Positions 22,287-34,520 of a stretch of 64,000 bases of DNA are shown here, in pieces. Each line of letters starts with the position of its first letter. Position 1 is the stretch's first letter. The position numbers were made by a program, and so were the translations under genes. The stretch spans positions 74,845,087 to 74,909,086 of the forward strand of contig OX326956.1 of the NCBI GenBank assembly GCA_946800325.1, given 5' to 3'. Under the pieces are notes generated by a model that did no database searches, had not been told where the DNA came from, and saw nothing but the letters and a program-made list of their open reading frames with translations. Source of the stretch: Luzula sylvatica (Eukaryota > Streptophyta > Magnoliopsida > Poales > Juncaceae).

Positions 22287-23284
22287 ATGGCACGATCTTT
22301 ATATCAAAATCGCTCGCCTCGACGAGAGAAATATAGCCATGTGACTGGTTTTGGGAGATTCGGTCTTTTTGACCCGAATTAACAGAAAACACAGTTTATT
22401 GTAATTTCATCACGTATTATTAAATATGAAGATTATCGCATGATTCTGCGAGTCGAAAACGACATATTTTGCGAGATGAAATGAAGGAGGAGAGATCGCC
22501 TCCAGTGGATTCCAGACGTGTAATTAAAGGATAAAAGTTCTCCGCTATTTAACCAATTAATTATAAAATTCTGATAACAATAATATTGTGAGCTGGAGAA
22601 TGTGGTAATGCCGTTATGTTAAAACCCTTGTAACTTTCTCATCCTTCCACCAAATGGCACGATCTTTATATCAAAATCGCTCGCTTCGACGAGAGAAATG
22701 CAGCCGCATGACTGGATTTGGGAGATTCGATCTTTTTAACCCGATTTAACAGAAAGAACAATTTATTGTAATTTCATCATGTATCATTAAATATTAAGAT
22801 TTTCCCTTGATTCTGCGAGTCGAAAACGACCTATTTTTAGAGATGAAATGAAGGAGGAGAAACCGCCTCCAGTGGGTTCCTGGCGTGTAATTTAAGGGCA
22901 AAAGTTCTTCGCTATTTAAACAATTAGTTGTAAAATGCAGATAACAATAATAGGGTGAGCTGGAGAATGTGGTAATGCCGTTATGTTAAAACCCTCGTAA
23001 CTTTCTCATTCTTTTTTTCACCAAATGGCACGATCTTTATATAAAAATCGCTCGTCTCGACGAGAGAAATGTAGCCACGCGACAGGATTTGGGAGATTTG
23101 GTCTTTTTGACCCGAATTAACAGAAAGCACTATTTATTGTAATTTCATCATGTATTATTAAATATGAAGATTATCGCATGATTCTGCGAGTCGAAAATGA
23201 CATATTTGGTGAGATGAAATGAAGGAGGAGAAACCGCCTCCACTGGGTTCCTGGCGTGTAATTTAAGGACAAAAGTTCTTCGCT
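22287..23284 (+). repeat. Terminal, degenerate type II monomers at the satellite edge
   Basis: Three monomers start at 22287, 22654 and 23025; the last is cut after ~260 bp. The hybrid second monomer of the type II unit is missing. Private substitutions become denser toward the edge (GATTCGATC, ACAATTTATTG, TTTTCCCTTG, AAGGGCAAAAG, ATATAAAAATCG, GCGACAGGATT, ATATTTGGTGAG), as expected for array margins that escape homogenisation. Confidence 0.88.
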
Positions 23285-23292
23285 TTTTTCAA
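23279..23292. other. Abrupt junction between the two satellites
   Basis: Monomer sequence AAAGTTCTTCGCT continues normally to ~23284, where ATTTAAACAATTAG is expected. Instead TTTTTTC followed by an A run and AAAATTAGTTTGTG begins, already in full 31-bp repeat form. There is no unique spacer and at most a base or two of overlap. Confidence 0.9.
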
Positions 23293-25339
23293 AAAAAAAT
23301 AAAATTAGTTTGTGATTTTCTTCAAAAAAAGAATTAGTGTGTGGTTTTCATCAAAACAGAAAAGTAGTTTGTGGTTTTCTTGAAAAAAAGAATATTAGTA
23401 TTTGGTTTTCTTCCAAATAAGGAAATAGTTTGTGGTTTTCTTCAAAAAAATAAAAAATTAGTTTGTGGTTTTCTTAAAAAAAAGAAAATTAGTTTGTGGT
23501 TTTCTTCAAGAAAAGAAAATTAGTTTGTGGTTTTCTTCAAAAAAAATAAAATTAGTTTGTGGTTTTCTTCAAAAAAACGAAAATTAGTTTTCGGTTTTTT
23601 CAAAAAAAAAGAAAATTAGTTTGTGGTTTTCTTAAAAAAAAAAAATAGTTTGTGGTTTTCTTCAAAAAATGAAAATTAGTTTGTGGTTTTCTTCAAGAAA
23701 AGAAAATTAGTTTGTGGTTTTCTTCAAAAAAATTAATTAGTTTGTGGTTTTCTTCAAAAAAAAAGAAAATTAGTTTGTGGTTTTCTCCAAAAAAAGAAAA
23801 TTAGTTTGTGGTTTTCATCAAAAAAAAGAAAAAATTGTTTGTGGTTTTCTTCAAAAAATGAAAATTAGTTTGTGGTTTTCTTCAAAAAAATAAAATTAGT
23901 TTATGGTTTTCTCCAAAAAAAAAAATTAGTTTGTGGTTTTCATCAAAAAAAGAAAATTAGTTTGTGGTTTTCTTCAAAAAAAGAAAATTAGTTTGTGGTT
24001 TTCTATAAAAAAGAAAAATTAGTTTGTGGTTTTCTACACAAAATGAAAAATTAGTTTGTGTTTTTCTTCAAAAAAATTAATTAGTTCGTGGTTTTCTTCA
24101 AAAAAAAGAAAATTAGTCTGTGATTTTCTTGAAAAAAAGAATTAGTTTGTTGTTTTCATCAAAAACCGAAAAATAGTTTGTGGTTTTCTTCAAAAAAAGA
24201 ATATTAGTATTTGGTTTTCTTCAAAATAATTAAATTAGTTTGTGTTTTTCTTCAAAAAAAGAAAATTAGTTTGTGGTTTTCTTCAAAAAACAGAAAATTA
24301 GTTTGTGGTTTTTTCAAAAAAACTAAAATTAGTTTGTGATTTTCTTCAAAAAAAAGAATTAGTGTGTCGTTTTCATCAAAACAGAAAAATAGTTTGTGGT
24401 TTTCTTGAAAAAAATAATATTAGTATTTGGTTTTCTTCAAAATAAGGAAATAGTTTGTGGTTTTCTTCAAAAAAATAAAAAATTAGTTTGTGGTTTTCTT
24501 CAAAAAAAGAAAATTAGTTTGTGGTTTTCTTCAAGAAAAGAAAATTAGTTTGTGGTTTTCTTCAAAAAAAAAAAAATAGTTTGTGGTTTTCTTCAAAAAA
24601 AAGAAAATTAGTTTGTTGTTTTCTTAAAAAAAACGAAAATTAGTTTTCGGGTTTTTCAAAAAAAAAGAAAAATTAGTTTGCGGTTTTCTTAAAAAAAAAA
24701 AATAGTTTGTGGTTTTCTTCAAAAAATTAAAATTAGTTTGTGCTTTTCTTCAAGAAAAGAAAATTAGTTTGTGGTTTTCTTCAAAAAAATTAATTAGTTT
24801 GTGGTTTTCTTCAAAAAAAAGAAAATTAGTTTGTGGGTTTCTTCAATAAAACGAAAATTAGTTTGTGATTTTCTTCAAAAAAAGAATTAGTTTGTGGTTT
24901 TCATCAAAAACCGAAAAATAGTTTGTGGTTTTCTTCAAAAAAAGAATATTAGTATTTGGTTTTCTTCAAAATAAGGAAATTAGTTTGTGTTTATCTTAAA
25001 AAAAAGAAAATTAGTTTGTGGTTTTCTTCAAAAAAAAGAAAATTAGTTTGTGGTTTTTTTCAAAGAAAGAAAATTAGTTTGTGGTTTTCTTCAATAAAAA
25101 AAAAATTAGTTTGTGGTTTTCTTCAAAAAAAGAAAAATTAGTTTGTGGTTTTCTTCAAAAAAAGAAAAAATAGTTTGTGATTTTCTTCAAAAAATGAAAA
25201 TTTGTTCGTGGTTTTCTTCAAAAAAAAAAATTAGTTTGTGGTTTCCTTCAAAAAAAGAAAATTAGTATGTTGTTTTCTTCAAAAAAAAAAATTAGTTTGT
25301 GTGTTTCTTCAAAAAAAGAAAAATTAGTTTTCGATTTTC

Positions 25340-28300
25340 TTCAAAAAAAGAAAATTAGTTTGTGGTTTTCATCAAAAAAATAAAATTAGTTTGTGGTTTT
25401 CATCAAAAAAAGAAAATTAATTTGTGGTTTTCTTCAAAAAAAAAAAATAGTTTGTGGTTTTCTTCAAAAAAATAAAATTACTTTGAGGTTTTCTTCAAGA
25501 AAAGAAAATTAGTTTGTGGTTTTCTTCATGAAAAGAAAAATTAGTTTTTGGTTTTCTTCAAAAAAATAAAAAATTAGTTTGTGGTTTTCTTCAAAAAAAG
25601 AAAAAATAGTTTGTGATTTTCTTAAAAAAATGACAATTAGTTTGAGGTTTTCTTCAAAAAAATGAAAAAATAGTTTGTGATTTTCTTAAAGAATGAAAAA
25701 ATAGTTTGTGATTTTCTTAAAAAATGAAAAAATAGTTTGTGATTTTCTTCAAAAAATGAAAATTAGTTTGTTGTTTTCTTCAAAAAAATGAAAAAATAGT
25801 TTGTGATTTTCTTAAAGAAATACTAGTTAGTGGTTTTTTTCAAAGAAAGAAAATTAGTTTGTGGTTTTCTTCAATAAAAAAAAATTTGTTTGTGATTTTC
25901 TTCAAAAAAAGAAAAATTAGTTTGTGGTTTTCTTCAAAAAAAGAAAAAATAGTTTGTGATTTTCTTAAAAAAATGAAAATTTGTTCGTGGTTTTCTTCAA
26001 CAAAAGAAAAATTAGTTTGTGGTTTTCTTCAAAAAAAGAAAATTAGTTTGTTGTTTTCTTCACAAAAAGAATATTAGTATTTCGTTTTCTTCAAAATAAT
26101 GAAATTAGTTTGTGTTTTTCTTCAAAAAAAGAAAATTAGTTTGTGGTTTTCTTCAAAAAACAGAAAATTAGTTTGTGGTTTTTTCAAAAAAACTAAAATT
26201 AGTTTGTGATTTTCTTCAAAAAAAGAATTAGTGTGTGGTTTTCATCAAAACAGAAAAATAGTTTGTGGTTTTCTTGAAAAAAATAATATTAGTATTTGGT
26301 TTTCTTCAAAATAAGGAAATAGTTTGTGGTTTTCTTCAAAAAAATAAAAAATTAGTTTGTGGTTTTCTTCAAAAAAAGAAAATTAGTTTGTGGTTTTCTT
26401 GAAGAAAAGAAAATTAGTATGTGGTTTTCTTCAAAAAAAAAAATTAGTTTGTGGTTTTCTTCAAAAAAAAGAAAATTAGTTTGTTGTTTTCTTCAAAAAA
26501 ACGAAAATTAGTTTTCGGTTTTTTCAAAAAAAAAGAAAATTAGTTTGTGGTTTTCTTAAAAAAAAAAAAAATAGTTTGTGGTTTTCTTCAAAAAATGAAA
26601 ATTAGTTTGTGGTTTTCTTCAACAAAAGAAAATTAGTTTGTGGTTTTCTTCAAAAAAATTAATTAGTTTGTGGTTTTCTTCAAAAAAAAGAAAATTAGTT
26701 TGTGGTTTTCTTCAATAAAACGAAAATTAGTTTGTGATTTTCTTCAAAAAAAGAATTAGTTTGTGGTTTTCATCAAAAATAGAAAAATAGTTTGTGGTTT
26801 TCTTCAAAAAAAGAATATTAGTATTTGGTTTTCTTCAAAATAAGGAAATTAGTTTGTGTTTTTCTTAAAAAAAAGAAAATTAGTTTGTGGTTTTCTTCAA
26901 AAAAAGAAAAAATAGTTTGTGATTTTCTTCAAAAAATGAAAATTTGTTCGTGGTTTTCTTCAAAAAAAGAAAAATTAGTTTGTAGTTTTCTTCAAAAAAA
27001 GAAAATTAGTTTGTTGTTTTCTTCAAAAAAAGAAAATTAGTTTGTGGTTTTCTTCAAAAAAAAAGAAAATTAATTTGTGGTTTTTTTCAAAGAAAGAAAA
27101 TTAGTTTGTGGTTTTCTTCAATAAAAAAAATTTGTTTGTGGTTTTCTTCAAAAAAAGAAAAATTAGTTTGTGGTTTTCTTCAAAAAAAGAAAAAATAGTT
27201 TGTGATTTTCTTCAAAAAATGAAAATTTGTTCGTGGTTTTCTTCAAAAAAAGAAAAATTAGTTTGTAGTTTTCTTCAAAAAAAGAAAATTAGTTTGTTGT
27301 TTTCTTCAAAAAAAAAATTACTTTGTGGGTTTCTTCAAAAAAATAAAAATTAGTTTGTGATTTTCTTCAAAAAAAGAAAATTAGTTTGTGGTTTTCATCA
27401 AAAAAATAAAATTAGTTTGTGGTTTTCATCAAAAAATGAAAATTAATTTGTGGTTTTCTTCAAAAAAAAAAATAGTTTGTGGTTTTCTTCAAAAAAAAAA
27501 AATTAGTTTGTGGTTTTCTTCAAGAAAAGAAAATTATTTTGGGGTTTTCTTCAAAGAAAGAAAATTAGTTTGTGGTTTTCTTCAATAAAAAAAAAATTAG
27601 TTTGTGGTTTTCTTCAAAAAAAGAAAAATTAGTTTGTGGTTTTCTTCAAAAAAATAAAAAATTTGTTTGAGGTTTTCTTCAAATAAAGAAAATTAGTTTG
27701 TGGTTTTCTTCAAAAAAAAAAATTAGTTTGTGGTTTTCTTCAAAAAAAAGAAAATTAGTTCGTGGTTTTCTTCACAAAAACGAAAATTAGTTTTCGGTTT
27801 TTTCAAAAAAAAAAATATTTGTGATTTTCTTCAAAAAAAAAAAATTAGTTTGTGGTTTTATTCAAAAAAAGAAAATTAGTTTGTGGTTTTCTCTAAAAAA
27901 AGAAAATTAGTTTGTGGTTTTCATCAAAAAAAGAAAATTAGTTTGTGGTTTTCGTCAAAAAAAAAAATTAGTATGTGGTTTTCTTCAAAAAAGATAAATT
28001 AGTTTGTGGTTTTCTTCACAAAAAGAAAATTAGTTTGTGGTTTTCATCAAAAAAAAGAAAATTAGTTTGTGGTTTTCCTCAAAAAAAGAAAAATTAGTTT
28101 GTGATTTTTTTCAAAAAAAAAAAAATTAGTTTGTAGTTTGTTTCAAAAAAAGAAAAATATTTTGTGGTTTTCTTCAAAAAAAACAAAAATAGTTTGTGGT
28201 TTTCTTCAAAAATATAAAATTAGTTGGTTTTCATCAAAAAAAGAAAATTAGTTTGTGGTTTTCTTCAAAAAAAGAAAAATTAGTTTGTGGTTTTCTTCAA

Positions 28301-28470
28301 AAAAGAAAAATTAGTTTGTGTTTTTCTTAACAAAAAGAAAATTAGTTTGTAGTTTGTTTCAAAAAAAGAAAAATAGTTTTTGGTTTTCTTCAAAAAAAGA
28401 AAATTAGTTTGTGGTTTTCATCAAAAAAAGAAAATTAGTTTGTGGTTTTCTTCAAAAAAAAAAATTAGTA
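25340..28470 (+). repeat. Minisatellite super-unit copy 1 (offset 4111 bp)
   Basis: The order of variant units in this ~3.1-kb block recurs at +4111 (29450-32580). Markers include ACTTTGAGG at 25480 and 29591 and the aligned block starts 25859/29970, 26825/30936, 27108/31219 and 27388/31499. By eye the copies differ only at scattered bases and A-run lengths. Confidence 0.88.
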
Positions 28471-29449
28471 TGTGGTTTTCTTCAAAAAAGAGAATTAGTT
28501 TGTGTATTTCTTAAAAAAAAGAAATACAAGTTCGTGGTTTTCTTCAAAGAAAGGAAATTAGTTTGTGGTTTTCTTCAATAAAAAAAAATTAGTTTGTGGT
28601 TTTCTTCAAAAAAACGAAAATTAGTTTTCGGTTTTTTCAAAAAAAAAAGGAAATTAGTTTGTGGTTTTCTTAAAAAAAAAAAAAAAATATTTTGTGGTTT
28701 TCTTCAAAAAATGAAAATTAGTTTGTGGTTTTCTTCAACAAAAGAAAATTAGTTTGTGGTTTTCTTCAAAAAAAAGAAAATTAGTTTGTGGTTTTCTTCA
28801 ATAAAACGAAAATTAGTTTGTGATTTTCTTCAAAAAAAGAATTAGTTTGTGGTTTTCATCAAAAATGGAAAAATAGTTTGTGGATTTCTTCAAAAAAAGA
28901 ATATTAGTATTTGGTTTTCTTCAAAATAAAGAAGTTAGTTTGTGTTTTTCTTAAAAAAAAGAAAATTAGTTTGTGGTTTTCTTCAAAAAAAGAAAAAATA
29001 GTTTGTGATTTTCTTCAAAAAATGAAAATTTGTTCGTGGTTTTCTTCAAAAAAAGAAAAATTAGTTTGTAGTTTTCTTCAAAAAAAGAAAATTAGTTTGT
29101 TGTTTTCTACAAAAAAAGAAAATTAGTTTGTGGTTTTCTTCAAAAAAAAAAAATTAATTTGTGGTTTTTTTCAAAGAAAGAAAATTAGTTTGTGGTTTTC
29201 TTCAATAAAAAAAAAATTTGTTTGTGGTTTTCTTCAAAAAAAGAAAAATTAGTTTGTGGTTTTCTTCAAAAAAAGAAAAAATAGTTTGTGATTTTCTTCA
29301 AAAAATGACAACTTGTTCGTGGTTTTCTTCAAAAAAAGAAAAATTAGTTTGTAGTTTTCTTCAAAAAAAGAAAATTAGTTTGTTGTTTTCTTCAAAAAAA
29401 AAATTACTTTGTGGGTTTCTTCAAAAAAATAAAAATTAGTTTGTGATTT

Positions 29450-32400
29450 TCTTCAAAAAAAGAAAATTAGTTTGTGGTTTTCATCAAAAAAATAAAATTA
29501 GTTTGTGGTTTTCATCAAAAAAAGAAAATTAATTTGTGGTTTTCTTCAAAAAAATAAATAGTTTGTGGTTTTCTTCAAAAAAAAAAAATTACTTTGAGGT
29601 TTTCTTCAAGAAAAGAAAATTAGTTTGTGGTTTTCTTCATGAAAAGAAAAATTAGTTTTTGGTTTTCTTCAAAAAAATAAAAAATTAGTTTGTGGTTTTC
29701 TTCAAAAAAAGAAAAAATAGTTTGTGATTTTCTTAAAAAAATGACAATTAGTTTGAGGTTTTCTTCAAAAAAATGAAAAAATAGTTTGTGATTTTCTTAA
29801 AGAATGAAAAACTAGTTTGTGATTTTCTTAAAAAATGAAAAAATAGTTTGTGATTTTCTTCAAAAAATGAAAATTAGTTTGTTGTTTTCTTCAAAAAAAT
29901 GAAAAAATAGTTTGTGATTTTCTTAAAGAAATACTAGTTAGTGGTTTTTTTCAAAGAAAGAAAATTAGTTTGTGGTTTTCTTCAATAAAAAAAAATTTGT
30001 TTGTGGTTTTCTTCAAAAAAAGAAAAATTAGTTTGTGGTTTTCTTCAAAAAAAGAAAAAATAGTTTGTGATTTTCTTAAAAAAATGAAAATTTGTTCGTG
30101 GTTTTCTTCAACAAAAGAAAAATTAGTTTGTGGTTTTCTTCAAAAAAAGAAAATTAGTTTGTTGTTTTCTTCACAAAAAGAATATTAGTATTTCGTTTTC
30201 TTCAAAATAATGAAATTAGTTTGTGTTTTTCTTCAAAAAAAGAAAATTAGTTTGTGGTTTTCTTCAAAAAACAGAAAATTAGTTTGTGGTTTTTTCAAAA
30301 AAACTAAAATTAGTTTGTGATTTTCTTCAAAAAAAGAATTAGTGCGTGGTTTTCATCAAAACAGAAAAATAGTTTGTGGTTTTCTTGAAAAAAATAATAT
30401 TAGTATTTGGTTTTCTTCAAAATAAGGAAATAGTTTGTGGTTTTCTTCAAAAAAATAAAAAATTAGTTTGTGGTTTTCTTCAAAAAAAGAAAATTAGTTT
30501 GTGGTTTTCTTGAAGAAAAGAAAATTAGTATGTGGTTTTCTTCAAAAAAAAAAATTAGTTTGTGGTTTTCTTCAAAAAAAAGAAAATTAGTTTGTGGTTT
30601 TCTTCAAAAAAACGAAAATTAGTTTTCGGTTTTTTCAAAAAAAAAGAAAATTAGTTTGTGGTTTTCTTAAAAAAAAAAAAAATAGTTTGTGGTTTTCTTC
30701 AAAAAATGAAAATTAGTTTGTGGTTTTCTTCAACAAAAGAAAATTAGTTTGTGGTTTTCTTCAAAAAAATTAATTAGTTTGTGGTTTTCTTCAAAAAAAA
30801 GAAAATTAGTTTGTGGTTTTCTTCAATAAAACGAAAATTAGTTTGTGATTTTCTTCAAAAAAAGAATTAGTTTGTGGTTTTCATCAAAAATAGAAAAATA
30901 GTTTGTGGTTTTCTTCAAAAAAAGAATATTAGTATTTGGTTTTCTTCAAAATAAGGAAATTAGTTTGTGTTTTTCTTAAAAAAAAGAAAATTAGTTTTTG
31001 GTTTTCTTCAAAAAAAGAAAAAATAGTTTGTGATTTTCTACAAAAAATGAAAATTTGTTCGTGGTTTTCTTCAAAAAAAGAAAAATTAGTTTGTAGTTTT
31101 CTTCAAAAAAAGAAAATTAGTTTGTTGTTTTCTTCAAAAAAAGAAAATTAGTTTGTGGTTTTCTTCAAAAAAAAAGAAAATTAATTTGTGGTTTTTTTCA
31201 AAGAAAGAAAATTAGTTTGTGGTTTTCTTCAATAAAAAAAATTTGTTTGTGGTTTTCTTCAAAAAAAGAAAAATTAGTTTGTGGTTTTCTTCAAAAAAAG
31301 AAAAAATAGTTTGTGATTTTCTTCAAAAAATGAAAATTTGTTCGTGGTTTTCTTCAAAAAAAGAAAAATTAGTTTGTAGTTTTCTTCAAAAAAAGAAAAT
31401 TAGTTTGTTGTTTTCTTCAAAAAAAAAATTACTTTGTGGGTTTCTTCAAAAAAATAAAAATTAGTTTGTGATTTTCTTCAAAAAAAGAAAATTAGTTTGT
31501 GGTTTTCATCAAAAAAATAAAATTAGTTTGTGGTTTTCATCAAAAAATGAAAATTAATTTGTGGTTTTCTTCAAAAAAAAAAATAGTTTGTGGTTTTCTT
31601 CAAAAAAAAAAAATTAGTTTGTGGTTTTCTTCAAGAAAAGAAAATTATTTTGGGGTTTTCTTCAAAGAAAGAAAATTAGTTTGTGGTTTTCTTCAATAAA
31701 AAAAAAATTAGTTTGTGGTTTTCTTCAAAAAAAGAAAAATTAGTTTGTGGTTTTCTTCAAAAAAATAAAAAATTTGTTTGAGGTTTTCTTCAAATAAAGA
31801 AAATTAGTTTGTGGTTTTCTTCAAAAAAAAAAATTAGTTTGTGGTTTTCTTCAAAAAAAAGAAAATTAGTTCGTGGTTTTCTTCACAAAAACGAAAATTA
31901 GTTTTCGGTTTTTTCAAAAAAAAAAATATTTGTGATTTTCTTCAAAAAAAAAAATTAGTTTGTGGTTTTATTCAAAAAAAGAAAATTAGTTTGTGGTTTT
32001 CTCTAAAAAAAGAAAATTAGTTTGTGGTTTTCATCAAAAAAAGAAAATTAGTTTGTGGTTTTCGTCAAAAAAAAAAATTAGTATGTGGTTTTCTTCAAAA
32101 AAGATAAATTAGTTTGTGGTTTTCTTCACAAAAAGAAAATTAGTTTGTGGTTTTCATCAAAAAAAAGAAAATTAGTTTGTGGTTTTCCTCAAAAAAAGAA
32201 AAATTAGTTTGTGATTTTCTTCAAAAAAAAAAAAATTAGTTTGTAGTTTGTTTCAAAAAAAGAAAAATATTTTGTGGTTTTCTTCAAAAAAAACAAAAAT
32301 AGTTTGTGGTTTTCTTCAAAAATATAAAATTAGTTGGTTTTCATCAAAAAAAGAAAATTAGTTTGTGGTTTTCTTCAAAAAAAGAAAAATTAGTTTGTGG

Positions 32401-32580
32401 TTTTCTTCAAAAAAGAAAAATTAGTTTGTGTTTTTCTTAACAAAAAGAAAATTAGTTTGTAGTTTGTTTCAAAAAAAGAAAAATAGTTTTTGGTTTTCTT
32501 CAAAAAAAGAAAATTAGTTTGTGGTTTTCATCAAAAAAAGAAAATTAGTTTGTGGTTTTCTTCAAAAAAAAAAATTAGTA
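29450..32580 (+). repeat. Minisatellite super-unit copy 2 (offset 4111 bp)
   Basis: Second copy of 25340-28470, separated from it by ~1 kb of other units (28471-29450). Similarity ends near 32590, where the sequence switches to a copy of the region around 30885 (offset 1708). Confidence 0.87.
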
Positions 32581-34520
32581 TGTGGTTTTCATCAAAAATA
32601 GAAAAATAGTTTGTGGTTTTCTTCAAAAAAAGAATATTAGTATTTGGTTTTCTTCAAAATAAGGAAATTAGTTTGTGTTTTTCTTAAAAAAAAGAAAATT
32701 AGTTTGTGGTTTTCTTCAAAAAAAGAAAAAATAGTTTGTGATTTTCTTCAAAAAATGAAAATTTGTTCGTGGTTTTCTTCAAAAAAAGAAAAATTAGTTT
32801 GTAGTTTTCTTCAAAAAAAGAAAATTAGTTTGTTGTTTTCTTCAAAAAAAGAAAATTAGTTTGTGGTTTTCTTCAAAAAAAAAGAAAATTAATTTGTGGT
32901 TTTTTTCAAAGAAAGAAAATTAGTTTGTGGTTTTCTTCAATAAAAAAAATTTGTTTGTGGTTTTCTTCAAAAAAAGAAAAATTAGTTTGTGGTTTTCTTC
33001 AAAAAAAGAAAAAATAGTTTGTGATTTTCTTCAAAAAATGAAAATTTGTTCGTGGTTTTCTTCAAAAAAAGAAAAATTAGTTTGTAGTTTTCTTCAAAAA
33101 AAGAAAATTAGTTTGTTGTTTTCTTCAAAAAAAAAATTACTTTGTGGGTTTCTTCAAAAAAATAAAAATTAGTTTGTGATTTTCTTCAAAAAAAGAAAAT
33201 TAGTTTGTGGTTTTCATCAAAAAAATAAAATTAGTTTGTGGTTTTCATCAAAAAATGAAAATTAATTTGTGGTTTTCTTCAAAAAAAAAAATAGTTTGTG
33301 GTTTTCTTCAAAAAAAAAAAATTAGTTTGTGGTTTTCTTCAAGAAAAGAAAATTATTTTGGGGTTTTCTTCAAAGAAAGAAAATTAGTTTGTGGTTTTCT
33401 TCAATAAAAAAAAAATTAGTTTGTGGTTTTCTTCAAAAAAAGAAAAATTAGTTTGTGGTTTTCTTCAAAAAAGAAAAATTAGTTTGTGTTTTTCTTAACA
33501 AAAAGAAAATTAGTTTGTAGTTTGTTTCAAAAAAAGAAAAATAGTTTTTGGTTTTCTTCAAAAAAAGAAAATTAGTTTGTGGTTTTCATCAAAAAAAGAA
33601 AATTAGTTTGTGGTTTTCTTCAAAAAAAAAAATTAGTATGTGGTTTTCATCAAAAATAGAAAAATAGTTTGTGGTTTTCTTCAAAAAAAGAATATTAGTA
33701 TTTGGTTTTCTTCAAAATAAGGAAATTAGTTTGTGTTTTTCTTAAAAAAAAGAAAATTAGTTTGTGGTTTTCTTCAAAAAAAGAAAAAATAGTTTGTGAT
33801 TTTCTTCAAAAAATGAAAATTTGTTCGTGGTTTTCTTCAAAAAAAGAAAAATTAGTTTGTAGTTTTCTTCAAAAAAAGAAAATTAGTTTGTTGTTTTCTT
33901 CAAAAAAAGAAAATTAGTTTGTGGTTTTCTTCAAAAAAAAAGAAAATTAATTTGTGGTTTTTTTCAAAGAAAGAAAATTAGTTTGTGGTTTTCTTCAATA
34001 AAAAAAATTTGTTTGTGGTTTTCTTCAAAAAAAGAAAAATTAGTTTGTGGTTTTCTTCAAAAAAAGAAAAAATAGTTTGTGATTTTCTTCAAAAAATGAA
34101 AATTTGTTCGTGGTTTTCTTCAAAAAAAGAAAAATTAGTTTGTAGTTTTCTTCAAAAAAAGAAAATTAGTTTGTTGTTTTCTTCAAAAAAAAAATTACTT
34201 TGTGGGTTTCTTCAAAAAAATAAAAATTAGTTTGTGATTTTCTTCAAAAAAAGAAAATTAGTTTGTGGTTTTCATCAAAAAAATAAAATTAGTTTGTGGT
34301 TTTCATCAAAAAATGAAAATTAATTTGTGGTTTTCTTCAAAAAAAAAATAGTTTGTGGTTTTCTTCAAAAAAAAAAAATTAGTTTGTGGTTTTCTTCAAG
34401 AAAAGAAAATTATTTTGGGGTTTTCTTCAAAGAAAGAAAATTAGTTTGTGGTTTTCTTCAATAAAAAAAAAATTAGTTTGTGGTTTTCTTCAAAAAAAGA
34501 AAAATTAGTTTGTGGTTTTC
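32400..34520 (+). repeat. 1058-bp tandem duplication in the minisatellite
   Basis: The block from ~32400 to ~33458 is repeated immediately at 33458-34520. Matching markers are TTTGTGTTTTTCTTAACA, the GTATTTGG unit (32644 and 33702) and the AAAATTTGTTTGTGG unit (32927 and 33985). After 34520 the sequence resumes as a copy of ~31757 onward, so the tandem pair is nested inside a larger repeat. Confidence 0.87.

Larger units (their letters stand above)
3729..23284 (+). repeat. ~370-bp satellite array, ~53 monomers
   Basis: These are head-to-tail monomers of 371 bp, or of 367 bp where the 3' end reads CTCATCCTTCCACC instead of the longer CTTTCTTTCACC form. With phase set at ATGGCACGATC, starts include 3732, 4099, 4470, 4841, 5212, 5751, 6118, 6489, 6860, 7231, 7770 and so on to 22287, 22654 and 23025. 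Every full monomer carries ATGGCACGATCTTTATAT, GCGAGTCGAAAACGAC, GAGCTGGAGAATGTGG and CCGTTATGTTAAAA (with scattered substitutions). All copies share one orientation. Length near 370 bp (about two nucleosomes) is common for plant satellites; whether this one is centromeric, subtelomeric or interstitial cannot be told here. Variant monomer types are arranged in two successive higher-order patterns, annotated separately. Confidence 0.97.
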
